64,000 nt of DNA from Flavobacteriales bacterium. GTDB lineage: Bacteria; Bacteroidota; Bacteroidia; Flavobacteriales_F; PHOS-HE28. The position numbers and the translations under genes were made by a program. Where the stretch lies: positions 186,001 through 250,000 of the forward strand of contig JADJVC010000001.1 of assembly GCA_016710685.1 (NCBI GenBank), in the 5' to 3' direction. Shown piece after piece: positions 52,878 to 61,488 of the stretch; the stretch's first letter is position 1; each line of letters starts with the position of its first letter. Below the pieces are notes generated by a model. It had not been told where the DNA came from. It made no database searches and saw nothing but the letters and a program-made list of their open reading frames with translations.

Positions 52878-55077
52878 TGAACCTTTGCGGATCCGTACGT
52901 CGGCCTTGCGAAAGCTCGGCGGTCCGCTTATGCTCATGCCGCGCACTACGGAACTGGATGCCTTCGTGTTTTCCGCCAGCCGCTTCAAGGAAGCCCGCCG
53001 GGATGTACCCGAGCAGATCGACGTGCTTGCCCGCAAGGAGATCGCCTTCGATGCGCCGCAAAGCACCGGCGACCTGCTGCAGAACAGTGGTGCGCTCTTC
53101 GTGCAGAAAAGCCAGATGGGCGGCGGAAGTCCCGTGATCCGTGGCTTCGAGGCCAGCCGTGTGCTGTTGGTGGTGGACGGCGTGCGCATGAACAACGCCA
53201 TCTACCGCGCCGGCCATTTGCAGGACATCATGACGGTGGACCCGAATGCCTTGGAACGCATCGAGGTGATCAGCGGCCCGGCCTCCGTGGTCTACGGCAG
53301 CGATGCCTTGGGCGGCGTGGTACACCTGATGACACGCAGCGCGCCCTTCGCCGACAGCGCGGGGACGCACCTGTTCCACGGCGGCGCATTTACGCGCTAC
53401 AGCTCGGCCAACAACGAACGCACGGCCCATGCCGATGTGAGCTTGAGCAGCCACAAACTTTCGAGCTTCACCAGCATCACAGCCAGCGATTTCGGGGACC
53501 TGCGCCAAGGGAGCCAACGCCTTGCAGCCTATCCGGATTTCGGGAAGAAGCCGTTCACGGTGGACCGCATCAACGGCACGGACGTTGCCGTTGTGAACCC
53601 GGACCCGGATGTGCAGACCGGCACCGGCTATCAACAGTTGGACGTGTTGGAAAAACTGCGTTTCCGTAGTGGCGCGCACACCGTGCACCAGCTCAATCTG
53701 CAACTGAGCACCAGCAGCGATGTGCCGCGCTACGACCGGAGTTCTATTTACTCCACGGACAGTGCGGGGGCGATCGTTCCCGCCAGTGCTGAATGGTATT
53801 ACGGTCCGCAGCAGCGCTTGCTGGCGGCCTATACGTTGGAATTGGAAGGGCGCGGCTTCTATGATCAAAGCCACATCACCGCCAATGCGCAACGCGTGGT
53901 GCAAAGCCGCCACAACCGGAATTTTGGAAGCAGCACACGGAAAAACCGCAACGAGGAAGTCACCGTTTTCGGCCTCAATGCGGATTTTGAAAAGCGCTTC
54001 GCGAAACACGAATTGCGCTACGGCTTGGAGTTGACGCGCGATGCGGTGACCTCTACTGCGTTTGCAGAGGACATCGGAACGGGCGCCACTTCTTACCTCG
54101 GTTCGCGCTATCCGGGCACCAGCACCATGACGCATGCCGCGGTGTACCTCACGCACACCGTGGAACTGAGCCGCAAATGGCTGCTGAGCGAAGGCGTTCG
54201 GCTTACCAATGTGGGCCTGCGCAGCACCTTCAGCGATGCGGCGGATTTCCAGTTCCTCAACGGCACGGTGGCGCAGGACAACACAGCGTTCAATTGGCGG
54301 GCAGGTGCGGTTTTTTCTCCGGAAAAATCGTGGCGCTTCACCGCGTTGGCGAGCACCGGCTTCCGCGCGCCCAACGTGGACGATCTCGGCAAGGTGTTCG
54401 ACAGCACGCCCGGCCAAGTGATCGTGCCCAACCCTGATCTGCGTCCGGAACACACGCTGAACGTGGAAGCGGGCATCAACAAGATCTTCGCGGAACGCTA
54501 CACCCTCGATCTGCAAGCCTTCCACACGTGGTACACCGATGCGCTGGTGGTGGCGCCGTTCACCGCGAACGGTCGCGACAGCCTCCTTTACGATGGCTCG
54601 CTGAGCCAAGTAACGGCATTGGTGAATGCGGGCAAGGCGACCATAACCGGCGGCAGCGCGCAGTTGGCCGCCAAATTCACCACGAACTGGTCGCTCAGCA
54701 GCGGCATTATGTACACCTACGGGCGCGTTGAAACGGACAGCACACCCACGCCGTTGGACCACGTGCCACCGGTTTACGGGCGAACAGCATTGGTATACTC
54801 CACAAAGAAGTTGCACGCCGAATTGTATGCCTTGTACAACGGCTGGAAACGGTTGGCCGACTACAGCGGAAGCGGCGAGGACAACTTGGCCAGCGCCACG
54901 CCGGACGGAATGCCAGCTTGGTGGACACTAAGCGTACGTAGCGAGTATTCTTTTTCGCAGACCTTTTCGGTGCAGGCCGGCGTGGAGAATATCCTTGACC
55001 GCAACTACCGGGTTTTTGCCAGTGGCGTTAGCGCTCCTGGTCGGAATGTGATGGTGGCGTTGCGGGTGGATTGGTAA
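52642..55077 (+). CDS. TonB-dependent receptor (haem/iron-type)
   Basis: An 811-residue outer-membrane receptor from MDARKYYHAFLTF, with a signal peptide ending at TASAQ. An N-terminal carboxypeptidase-regulatory-like domain (about 28-105) is followed by the plug (about 115-235: VPEQIDVLARKEI, GGGSPVIRGFEASRVLLVVDG, LERIEVISGPASVVYGSDALGG) and a 22-strand barrel ending VMVALRVDW with the terminal aromatic residue. The plug wording resembles haem and siderophore receptors rather than SusC. The substrate is not certain, and no haem-binding FRAP/NPNL pair was identified. It stands at the end of the duplicated patch and is intact. Confidence 0.88.
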   Translation: MDARKYYHAFLTFISSLALGFTASAQSLQVLDGTSRQPVVGAVLTSTDPARQATSDSSGRVDLAVFPDSAWVRVEHIAFEPLRIRTSALRKLGGPLMLMPRTTELDAFVFSASRFKEARRDVPEQIDVLARKEIAFDAPQSTGDLLQNSGALFVQKSQMGGGSPVIRGFEASRVLLVVDGVRMNNAIYRAGHLQDIMTVDPNALERIEVISGPASVVYGSDALGGVVHLMTRSAPFADSAGTHLFHGGAFTRYSSANNERTAHADVSLSSHKLSSFTSITASDFGDLRQGSQRLAAYPDFGKKPFTVDRINGTDVAVVNPDPDVQTGTGYQQLDVLEKLRFRSGAHTVHQLNLQLSTSSDVPRYDRSSIYSTDSAGAIVPASAEWYYGPQQRLLAAYTLELEGRGFYDQSHITANAQRVVQSRHNRNFGSSTRKNRNEEVTVFGLNADFEKRFAKHELRYGLELTRDAVTSTAFAEDIGTGATSYLGSRYPGTSTMTHAAVYLTHTVELSRKWLLSEGVRLTNVGLRSTFSDAADFQFLNGTVAQDNTAFNWRAGAVFSPEKSWRFTALASTGFRAPNVDDLGKVFDSTPGQVIVPNPDLRPEHTLNVEAGINKIFAERYTLDLQAFHTWYTDALVVAPFTANGRDSLLYDGSLSQVTALVNAGKATITGGSAQLAAKFTTNWSLSSGIMYTYGRVETDSTPTPLDHVPPVYGRTALVYSTKKLHAELYALYNGWKRLADYSGSGEDNLASATPDGMPAWWTLSVRSEYSFSQTFSVQAGVENILDRNYRVFASGVSAPGRNVMVALRVDW

Positions 55078-55159
55078 TTGTCCCATCGCAGTTCTCGAGG
55101 CGGTGACCGCGGGGTCGCAAGCCTCAGCAGGTCAAAATGCGAACCGCTTTGAACCGGAG

Positions 55160-56467
55160 TTAAGCCCGCTTCCGCACCTCCTGCACGATCGTCCGCAGTT
55201 CGAACACCGTTCCGGGGCCGGGTTCCAGCTCCAACGTGGCATCCAATTGGCCAGCCAACGTCTTGATGAGCTCCATGCCCAGGCTCTTGGGCTTTTCCCA
55301 TTGCTTGCGGTCGGGTAGGCCGATGCCGTCGTCGCCCAAGCGTAGGAAAATACCGCCTTGTTCCGTGCCGCTGAGGTGTACGATGATCGTGCCTTCATCG
55401 CGCCCTGTGAACGCGTGCTTGAAACTGTTGCTGATCACTTCATTGATCAACAGGCCAAGCGGGGTCAAGGTGTCCACGCCCAAGGTTTTAACTTGGATGT
55501 CCACGTCCATGTGCAGTTTCACGCGGATGTTGTAAGCGCTGACCAAGTCGCGCACCAGGCAATTGAGGTAGCTGGCCACGTCGATGTTCGCGAGATCTTT
55601 GCTGAGGTAGGTCTGCTCATGCACGAGTGCCATGGCGCCCACGCGGTTCACGCATTCGTTGAAGAGTTCCAAGGTGCGCGGGTCTTCCACCTTGTCCGTT
55701 TGGAAGCGGATCAGGCTGCGGACGATCTGCAGGTTGTTCTTCACCCGGTGGTGGATCTCCTTCAGCATCACTTCTTTTTCCTCCTTGCTCAGCATGGTTT
55801 CGCGCAGTTCGCGGTAGGCGTGTTCCAGCTCCACGCCGGTGCGCGCCAGCAATTTGCTGCGTTCGTGCGAGCGGAAGAGCACTTTCGCGACCCATGCGGC
55901 GAGCAGCGCACTGGCCATGGCGAACAGGCCGGCCAGCACGAGCATCCATTGCACTTCGCTCCATTGGTTGTTCATAAGGGCGGTTTCGCGCCCAAGACCG
56001 GCTTTGTGAACGTTGCGAACGGTGGATTCCACTTGCGCGCTGGCCTGTTGGGCCATTACGCCGATCACCGCTTCGGTCATGCGGGCCTGTTCATCCTTGG
56101 TGCGCACGCTCAACGCTTGGGTGTGCAAGGAATCGAGGTTGTAAAGCAGTTTGTCGAGGTTTTCTTCGAGCGAAGCCAGTCCGAGTCCTTCATCTTTAGT
56201 ACGAATGACCGAGCCGATAACGGCATGTGTTTGGGCCATTTTTACGGACCAATCGCGTGTCCCGGCATCCCGGTCGTGCCGGTGCGCCGTGGGAAGCTGG
56301 TCGATGGTGGCCCCCACTTGGCTCAACGCGTCCAATAGCTTCACATGGCTGGCCATGCGCTGCTGCATCTGTTGGGCCCGGTTCATTAACGAAATGTCCC
56401 ATGCGGTGAACACAATGGCGACAAACGCGGCGGCAAAAGGCCAGATTTTCCAAGGCAAGTGCTTCAA
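55160..56467 (-). CDS. Membrane sensor histidine kinase (HisKA_2 type)
   Basis: A 435-residue two-pass kinase. Transmembrane helices at about 9-27 and 175-197 enclose a helical periplasmic sensor region. The dimerisation/phosphoacceptor motif EIHHRVKNNLQIV places the phosphorylated histidine at about 239. The ATPase domain holds NEVISNSFKHAF, GDDGIGLPD and SLGMELIKTLAGQL. This HisKA_2 class is common in Bacteroidota and often works with a receiver encoded elsewhere; no response regulator gene is adjacent. It converges with the TonB-dependent receptor. Confidence 0.9.
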   Translation of the reverse strand: MKHLPWKIWPFAAAFVAIVFTAWDISLMNRAQQMQQRMASHVKLLDALSQVGATIDQLPTAHRHDRDAGTRDWSVKMAQTHAVIGSVIRTKDEGLGLASLEENLDKLLYNLDSLHTQALSVRTKDEQARMTEAVIGVMAQQASAQVESTVRNVHKAGLGRETALMNNQWSEVQWMLVLAGLFAMASALLAAWVAKVLFRSHERSKLLARTGVELEHAYRELRETMLSKEEKEVMLKEIHHRVKNNLQIVRSLIRFQTDKVEDPRTLELFNECVNRVGAMALVHEQTYLSKDLANIDVASYLNCLVRDLVSAYNIRVKLHMDVDIQVKTLGVDTLTPLGLLINEVISNSFKHAFTGRDEGTIIVHLSGTEQGGIFLRLGDDGIGLPDRKQWEKPKSLGMELIKTLAGQLDATLELEPGPGTVFELRTIVQEVRKRA

Positions 56468-56511
56468 AGCGAAAGGGGTTTGCCCGTTGTACGTGGCCCA
56501 TGCGCCCTGCG

Positions 56512-57069
56512 TTACGGGGCGGCGGCCAGCAGCCGCAGGCGTGCCGCGAACGCGTGCATGGCCTCTTGTACCTTCCGCGTGGCCTGGTCGCGCATGTCGG
56601 CATGGAGCCGTTGTGCGCTGCCTTGGCTAATGCCCCGTGTTTTCTGCACCGGGCGATCGCCCACGTAGATCGGCCCAAGGTCAACGCCGCCGCCCGGGGC
56701 GGCTTGGTTCCCAGTGTGCTCCAACTGCGCGATGCGCACCAGGCACTGGCCATTGCGTGCCTCAATGGTAATGCGGTACGCAATAGCGCCCATGGTGGCT
56801 TCCCGACTTCCTAAGCCCGTACTGCGGTAGTTGACCCGCGCTGATCCCTCGATCCGTCCGTTGGCCGTGTCCACCTGCAAAAGCACTGCGCCAGGCTGTT
56901 GGCCGAAACTGTATTCCCAAGCCCGCAGGGATAACTCGAAGGCCTGCGCTTTGGATAGCTGCAGTGCGATGGCGTCGGAGAAAGTGAGCAATGTGCCCGT
57001 GCCGGAATTAACCTGCGCGGAAGCGGCCAGCGAACAAACGAAAAATAAGGGGAAAAGTGCCCTTGGCAT
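56512..57069 (-). CDS. Exported DUF4468-like protein
   Basis: A 185-residue exported protein starting MPRALFPLFFVCSLAASAQ. The mature part (KAQAFELSLRAWEYSFGQQPGAVLLQVDTANGRIEG... ITIEARNGQCLVRIAQLEHTG) resembles the DUF4468 TBP-like fold found in Bacteroidota secreted proteins; the assignment is from pattern only. The role is unknown. The frame extends 18 codons upstream of the chosen start. It lies 44 bases upstream of the kinase gene on the same strand, so the two may be co-transcribed. Confidence 0.6.
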   Translation of the reverse strand: MPRALFPLFFVCSLAASAQVNSGTGTLLTFSDAIALQLSKAQAFELSLRAWEYSFGQQPGAVLLQVDTANGRIEGSARVNYRSTGLGSREATMGAIAYRITIEARNGQCLVRIAQLEHTGNQAAPGGGVDLGPIYVGDRPVQKTRGISQGSAQRLHADMRDQATRKVQEAMHAFAARLRLLAAAP

Positions 57070-57123
57070 GGGTCGAAAGTTAACTGGACAGGATTTTCTG
57101 CTGTGAATGATCGCAAAATCCAT

Positions 57124-57153
57124 TTGGAAACAAGCTCCGTGCCGGTAATTTCG
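57124..57153 (+). promoter_or_regulatory. Promoter of the NYN-domain gene
   Basis: TTG at 57124-57126 is separated by exactly 19 bases from TAATTTCG at 57146-57153, matching the Bacteroidota TTG-N19-TAnnTTTG consensus at all but one position. It lies 31 bases before the ATG. Confidence 0.6.
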
Positions 57154-57184
57154 CGTTCCCTAATCTCACTTATTCCTAACGCTA

Positions 57185-58123
57185 ATGGAATCCACACGCA
57201 AGCCGTCCCTGAAAGTCGGCGTTTTCTACGATGGCAGTTATTTCACCCATGTGAGCAACTACTACAACTACGTGCATCCGCACCGCCGCCGACTGCATAT
57301 CGGTGGCCTGCACGAGTTCATCAAGCAGATGGTGGCGGAGCGGGAAGGCACCCTGCCCAACCTCTGCCACATCATCGATGCACATTTTTTCCGTGGCCGC
57401 TTCAGTGCCAAGGACGCCAATGAGAAGACGAACCAGCTCTACTACGATCGTGTTTTCGATGATGTGCTTATGTACAACGGCGTGCAAACGCACTACCTCC
57501 CGGTGAAGGACCTTATGGGCCGCAAACGGGAAAAAGGCATCGATGTGCTGATGGCCCTGGAGACCTACGAGCTGTGCATGCTGAAAAGGTTCGACGTAGT
57601 GGCACTTATCGCCAGTGATGGTGACCATGTGCCCTTGGTGAAAAAATTGCACGCACTGGGCTGCAATACGATGCTTCTGGGCTGGGATTTCGAATACACG
57701 GACGAGACAACCGGCGAACAGCAGACCACCAAGACCAGTACGGACCTATGGAATGAGGTAAGCTGGCCGCTGGAGATGGCGGACTTGGTGGAAGAAGGTC
57801 TGCGGTCGGACGACGAGACGGTCCGCGAAATGTTCGTGCTGAAAGAATCCACCCCCCGCGAACCCGAAGGCGAACGCCCATTGGTAAGCATAAGCGACTA
57901 CAACGACGAGGAACGCTACACCGGCGAGATCATGAGCCTGCACGCGGGTTACGGCTTCATCCGTTTTCCGGACAACAACGTGTTCTTCATCCGCGACGAT
58001 CTGGACGGCATCGAGTTCAGCGATCTTACCGTTGGCACGATGGTGCAGTTCAACGTGGCCTTCAACAGCAAAGGCCAGCGCGTTGCGAAGAAAATTGCGA
58101 AGGTCGCGGAGGAAGCCTTGTAG
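57185..58123 (+). CDS. NYN-domain (LabA-like) protein with C-terminal cold-shock-like domain
   Basis: A 312-residue protein. Residues about 8-175 form a NYN/PIN-like nuclease domain with the acidic residues expected for metal binding: Asp16 (VFYDGSYF), Asp120 (EKGIDVLMAL), Asp145 and Asp147 (IASDGDHVPL). Residues about 243-308 (YTGEIMSLHAGYGFIRFPDNNVFFIRDDL... VQFNVAFNSKGQRVAKKI) look like a cold-shock-type OB fold that binds single-stranded RNA or DNA. Together this suggests an RNA-directed nuclease or RNA-binding regulator. Neither activity is shown. Its stop lies five bases from the end of the convergent kinase gene. Confidence 0.8.
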   Translation: MESTRKPSLKVGVFYDGSYFTHVSNYYNYVHPHRRRLHIGGLHEFIKQMVAEREGTLPNLCHIIDAHFFRGRFSAKDANEKTNQLYYDRVFDDVLMYNGVQTHYLPVKDLMGRKREKGIDVLMALETYELCMLKRFDVVALIASDGDHVPLVKKLHALGCNTMLLGWDFEYTDETTGEQQTTKTSTDLWNEVSWPLEMADLVEEGLRSDDETVREMFVLKESTPREPEGERPLVSISDYNDEERYTGEIMSLHAGYGFIRFPDNNVFFIRDDLDGIEFSDLTVGTMVQFNVAFNSKGQRVAKKIAKVAEEAL

Positions 58124-58127
58124 TGCT

Positions 58128-58829
58128 TTACGCCACAAGTAATGCCACTGTGAACGAGCTGCCTTTGCCGATGCCTTGGCTGCTGGCAGAAAGTGTTCCG
58201 CCTTGCGCTTCCGCCCATTGCTTCGCTCTGGAAAGTGTGCTTCTGGCTTGGCTTTCGCCGCCGGTGCTCTGCGATGAGAGCATGGCATAACGCGTGAAGA
58301 TCTCCTCGAGGTCTTTCCCGGACAGTCCCACTCCAGGGTCTGCAACAGTCAATTGTAAAAGGCCATCGGCTTCCTCGGCGAAAATGTTGATCTGTGCGCC
58401 CTCCGGCGAAAACTTACTTGCGTTGGACAGCAGTGCTTCGGCAATGTTTGCGAATAGACGCGGGTCCGCCAGTACGCGAACGTCCGCCCCGACGGAGAGG
58501 ACATAATGCTGCTTTTTGGGCGTGGAACGGAAGGCCATGCTTTTTACGGACCGCTCCAGCACTTGCCGTACGGCCACGATTTCGCGGTGCGCGGTCTCAA
58601 CACCGCGCGGCACGCCAAATCCGTCCAGGAGTTGCTCTACTTGCCGCGCGCCGGCGAAGTAGTTTTTCTCCGCCATTTCCACCAATTCCTTGTGTTCCGG
58701 ACCCGGCGGCAGCTCGTGCAGCAAGTTGGCAGCCTGCCAAAGCGCACCGAGGCGGTTCTTCAGGTCATGCGAGAACCGGTGCAACCGTTCGTTGCGCCCG
58801 GCCTCGTCCATTTTCAACAGTTCAGGCAT
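58128..58829 (-). CDS. Soluble sensor histidine kinase
   Basis: A 233-residue cytosolic kinase without transmembrane helices or PAS domain. The phosphoacceptor helix is FSHDLKNRLGAL with His21. The ATPase part contains NIAEALLSNASKFSP (N box), VADPGVGLSG (G1) and GKGSSFTVAL. With only a short N-terminus, it presumably gets its input from a partner protein. Its start overlaps the end of the upstream receiver gene by eight bases, so they are coupled and probably function together. Confidence 0.88.
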   Translation of the reverse strand: MPELLKMDEAGRNERLHRFSHDLKNRLGALWQAANLLHELPPGPEHKELVEMAEKNYFAGARQVEQLLDGFGVPRGVETAHREIVAVRQVLERSVKSMAFRSTPKKQHYVLSVGADVRVLADPRLFANIAEALLSNASKFSPEGAQINIFAEEADGLLQLTVADPGVGLSGKDLEEIFTRYAMLSSQSTGGESQARSTLSRAKQWAEAQGGTLSASSQGIGKGSSFTVALLVA

Positions 58830-59190
58830 GGCCGTCCATGATGCCGTAAAGCACTTGGTTGAGCCCGTCGGGGTCGATCGGCTTCAGCAAGTAGTGGCAA
58901 TGGTCCAATTTGCTGATGCCGTCCACGATCTCCGGCCGGCTGCTCGCCGTAAGGAAAATGATCGGCATCTGGTCCGTGCGCCGGATCTCCCGCGCTAATT
59001 CCAACCCGTTCTTTTCACCTTTGAGATAGACGTCCATCATGATGGCGTCGGGGTTGGTCTCTTTCAGGAGTATTTCTGCTTCGGCGCTGCTGGATGCACG
59101 GCCGGAAACTTCGAAGCCCATCCGTTCCAGTTGCAACTGGTAGCCGAATGAAATGATGGACTCATCTTCGATGATCAAGATCTTTTTCAT
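58822..59190 (-). CDS. Single-domain response regulator (CheY-like)
   Basis: A 122-residue receiver with no output domain. Acidic pocket Glu8-Asp9, phosphorylation site Asp53 (AIMMDVYLKG), Thr81 and Lys103 (YLLKPID) are all present. It is the middle gene of a three-gene minus-strand operon, two bases from the upstream receiver and overlapping the downstream kinase. It may pass phosphate to another protein or control the kinase. Confidence 0.92.
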   Translation of the reverse strand: MKKILIIEDESIISFGYQLQLERMGFEVSGRASSSAEAEILLKETNPDAIMMDVYLKGEKNGLELAREIRRTDQMPIIFLTASSRPEIVDGISKLDHCHYLLKPIDPDGLNQVLYGIMDGHA

Positions 59191-59192
59191 GT

Positions 59193-59609
59193 TCAGTTTG
59201 CGCTGGAGCGGCGCTGGATGTGTTCGTTTGCGATGAGCAGGAAGCGCTCTTTAGTCAGTGGTTTCTCTACGTAGGCACTCACGTTCGGGAGCTGGTCGGC
59301 CATGGCCATGTCCACCGGACGATTGCTGCTGGAACAGAGTACCACCGTGGTTGAGGCGGCAGAAATGAGGTTTTCAGTGTTGCAGTGCCGGATGAATTCG
59401 AAACCATTAGTGGAAGGCATGTTGATATCCACCAGCAACAGGTCCGGCTGATCGGCAGTGGTGCGTAAATGCTGGAGCGCGATGTCCGGGTCTTGGAATG
59501 CGCTGACCTTGCCTCCGTATCCGGACTTTTTCAGCATCATGCGCGTGATCAAGTGGTAATCATCCTCATCGTCCACTACCATGATGTGCTTGATACGGTT
59601 TGCTAGCAT
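59193..59609 (-). CDS. Single-domain response regulator
   Basis: A 138-residue receiver starting MLANRIKHIMVVDDEDDYHLI. The acidic pair is VDDED, the phosphorylation site is Asp61 (LLLVDINMPSTNG) and the conserved lysine is Lys115 (AYVEKPLT). The open frame extends far upstream to 59852 with no receiver similarity, so the internal ATG is the start. First gene of the receiver-receiver-kinase operon. Its DINMPSTNGFEFI pattern is common among Bacteroidota receivers that lack output domains. Confidence 0.9.
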   Translation of the reverse strand: MLANRIKHIMVVDDEDDYHLITRMMLKKSGYGGKVSAFQDPDIALQHLRTTADQPDLLLVDINMPSTNGFEFIRHCNTENLISAASTTVVLCSSSNRPVDMAMADQLPNVSAYVEKPLTKERFLLIANEHIQRRSSAN

Positions 59610-59929
59610 GCGCTTGTTATTTGGACCTCTTACGCCGAACGGAGGATTAGGTTCGATGAACCGGTGTTTTCGTTTAACCTTCGTTAGGCAACATTGCACC
59701 AAACTTGACAATCGGCGTTGTTGCCTGATTGCGCTTCGTGCACGTGGGGTGCAACTCTGGTTACTCGAACGAACGCTTGATACCGTGCGTCGTTGGCCCG
59801 ATGGTGCTTTATTGGTTCGCACCCTGCATTGCACCTCACAGCGGCGCGGCACTGCTCACCATCGTGGCCCACTGCCACTGCCACTGCCGACTGCCGCTGC
59901 CACTGAAAACTAAAAGCAGACCAAGCAAT
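59610..59929. other. Intergenic region with CACTGC microsatellite
   Basis: No gene is supported in these 320 bases. At 59869-59906 a run of cactgc/cgactgc units forms a short hexamer-like microsatellite. No full promoter match for the downstream receiver operon was found. Similar ctgcc/actgc strings occur near 32100-32145. Confidence 0.55.
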
Positions 59930-60523
59930 TCACCCCTTCGACTCGTTCCACGTCTTGTACAGTGCTGTGATCGGCTGCCGGTCAGCGGGCACTTCGCGCA
60001 GCGGTTCACAGGCTTCCAACGTAGCCCACAGCTCCGCAGGCAGGGCTTGGTAAAGCTTCGTGCCCGCTGTTTTCCAAGCGAGCATGTCATCGCTTACGTC
60101 CTTTACCGCCTTCGCGGGATTGCCCACGATCACCTTCCGCGGGGCCCACACCGAATCCGCTGGCAGGAAGGCCAATGCGCCCACGATGCAACCATCACCC
60201 AGTTCCACGCGGTCCATCAGCACCGCGTTCATGCCCACCAAACAGTTGCGACCTACATGTGCACCGTGGATGATGGCGCCGTGACCGATGTGCGCTCCTT
60301 CCTCCAACCGCACCGTGACGCCGGGGAACATGTGGACGGTGCAGTTCTCCTGCACATTACAACCGTCAGCCACGATGATCTCGCCCCAATCGCCGCGCAG
60401 CGCCGCCCCGGGCCCGATGTACACGTTTTTACCGATGATCACGTTGCCCGTTACCACTGCTTGTGGATGCACGAAAGCCGACTGATGGGCCACGGGTTTG
60501 TAGCCGTTGAATGCATAGAACAT
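59930..60523 (-). CDS. Gamma carbonic anhydrase-like hexapeptide protein (PaaY/YrdA type)
   Basis: A 197-residue left-handed beta-helix protein. Hexapeptide repeats (VTGNVIIGKNVYIGPGAAL, IIVADGCNVQENCTVHMF, EGAHIGHGAIIHGAHV) carry the histidines expected to bind zinc or iron at subunit interfaces (TVHMF, HIGHG, IIHGAHV). The C-terminal helix (AGTKLYQALPAELWATLEACEPLREV) resembles PaaY. The family includes carbonic anhydrases and thioesterases; which activity applies is not known. It is monocistronic. Confidence 0.88.
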   Translation of the reverse strand: MFYAFNGYKPVAHQSAFVHPQAVVTGNVIIGKNVYIGPGAALRGDWGEIIVADGCNVQENCTVHMFPGVTVRLEEGAHIGHGAIIHGAHVGRNCLVGMNAVLMDRVELGDGCIVGALAFLPADSVWAPRKVIVGNPAKAVKDVSDDMLAWKTAGTKLYQALPAELWATLEACEPLREVPADRQPITALYKTWNESKG

Positions 60524-60686
60524 GGTGCGCTTTCGAAGGGGATGGTGCGGAATGGCGATACGCGAACGTACAGCGCAGCAATGAAAGACGTGATCGCCGC
60601 TCCGGTTTGTGCGAAATAACGCTATTGGGAATGTTACCGTATGGTTATGGATGGGTACGGATAAATCCCGTTGAGTTGACGGCAGT

Positions 60687-60694
60687 TACATTTG
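60687..60694 (+). promoter_or_regulatory. Bacteroidota -7 promoter box for the DUF47-Pit operon
   Basis: TACATTTG lies 22 bases before the ATG of the DUF47 gene and matches TAnnTTTG exactly. No TTG is found at the ideal 19-base distance. Confidence 0.5.
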
Positions 60695-60716
60695 GCCACG
60701 CAACAGCGCACCCACC

Positions 60717-61364
60717 ATGCCCATTGGAGCCTTCTTCCGCTTGTTCAAGCCCAAGGACCGGGTTTTCTTCTATCACTTCGAAGCATCTGCGGCCAACGTG
60801 CTGAAGATGAGCGAGGACCTGATACACATCATGGCCACCGAACCCGGTGCACAACGCACCGCATTGCTGGAACGGTTGGTTTTGCAGGAGCGCGCCAACG
60901 ACGACCTTACGCACACCATCTTCAAGGAACTGGCGCGGAATTTCATTACGCCCATTGACCGTGAAGACATTCACGCATTAGCCGGGAGTTTGGACGATGT
61001 TGCTGACTACATTCTGGCCAGCGCGAAGAACCTCGAGCTCTTCCACATCGAAAAGCCCGATGAGACCTGCCGCGAACTGGCCCGTTTGGTGAACGAAGGC
61101 GCCAAGATCGTCCAGATGGCCGTGCATCACCTGCGCGACCTGAACAAGCCCAATGCGCACCAGCAATTCGTGATCGATGTGAACAGCATGGAGAACGAGG
61201 CGGACGAGGTGTTCGATGCGGCCATTGAACAGCTCTTCGCGAATGAGAAGGACGCCATCCATTTGATCAAAATGAAAGAGACCTACGTGGTACTGGAACT
61301 GGCCACGGACAAGTGTGAGGACGTGGCGAACGTGATCGAATCGATCATGCTCAAGTACGCGTAA
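60717..61364 (+). CDS. DUF47 family protein (PhoU-like phosphate transport partner)
   Basis: A 215-residue all-helical PhoU-like protein of the DUF47 family (YkaA type), which accompanies Pit phosphate transporters and is thought to regulate them. Family features are KDRVFFYHFEASAANVLKMSEDL, TPIDREDIHALAGSLDDVADYI and the acidic MENEADEVFDAAIEQLF. The Pit gene follows 124 bases downstream in the same direction, the usual pairing. Confidence 0.92.
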   Translation: MPIGAFFRLFKPKDRVFFYHFEASAANVLKMSEDLIHIMATEPGAQRTALLERLVLQERANDDLTHTIFKELARNFITPIDREDIHALAGSLDDVADYILASAKNLELFHIEKPDETCRELARLVNEGAKIVQMAVHHLRDLNKPNAHQQFVIDVNSMENEADEVFDAAIEQLFANEKDAIHLIKMKETYVVLELATDKCEDVANVIESIMLKYA

Positions 61365-61373
61365 TGTGTTACT

Positions 61374-61467
61374 GCCGCAGAGGCGCAGAGGCGCTGAGCA
61401 TGCTAAGGCAACTCATGGACAGTTTAGGTCTGTTACTTTCTCGTATGCACCTCAGCGTTTCAGCGGT
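61374..61467. repeat. Short CGCAGAGGCG / CTCAGCG intergenic repeat
   Basis: Between DUF47 and pit the sequence reads gccgcagaggcgcagaggcgctgagc and later cctcagcgtttcagcgg, two halves that are partly complementary. The motif resembles the cctctgtgcctccgtgcctctgtgg string at 32195-32230. Confidence 0.5.
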
Positions 61468-61488
61468 CAACGCTCCAACTCAAATAGG

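Noticed and set aside
52720..54816. 698-residue minus-strand frame across the TonB-dependent receptor
   Set aside because: Shadow frame caused by GC-rich third positions; the receptor on the plus strand is intact and recognisable.
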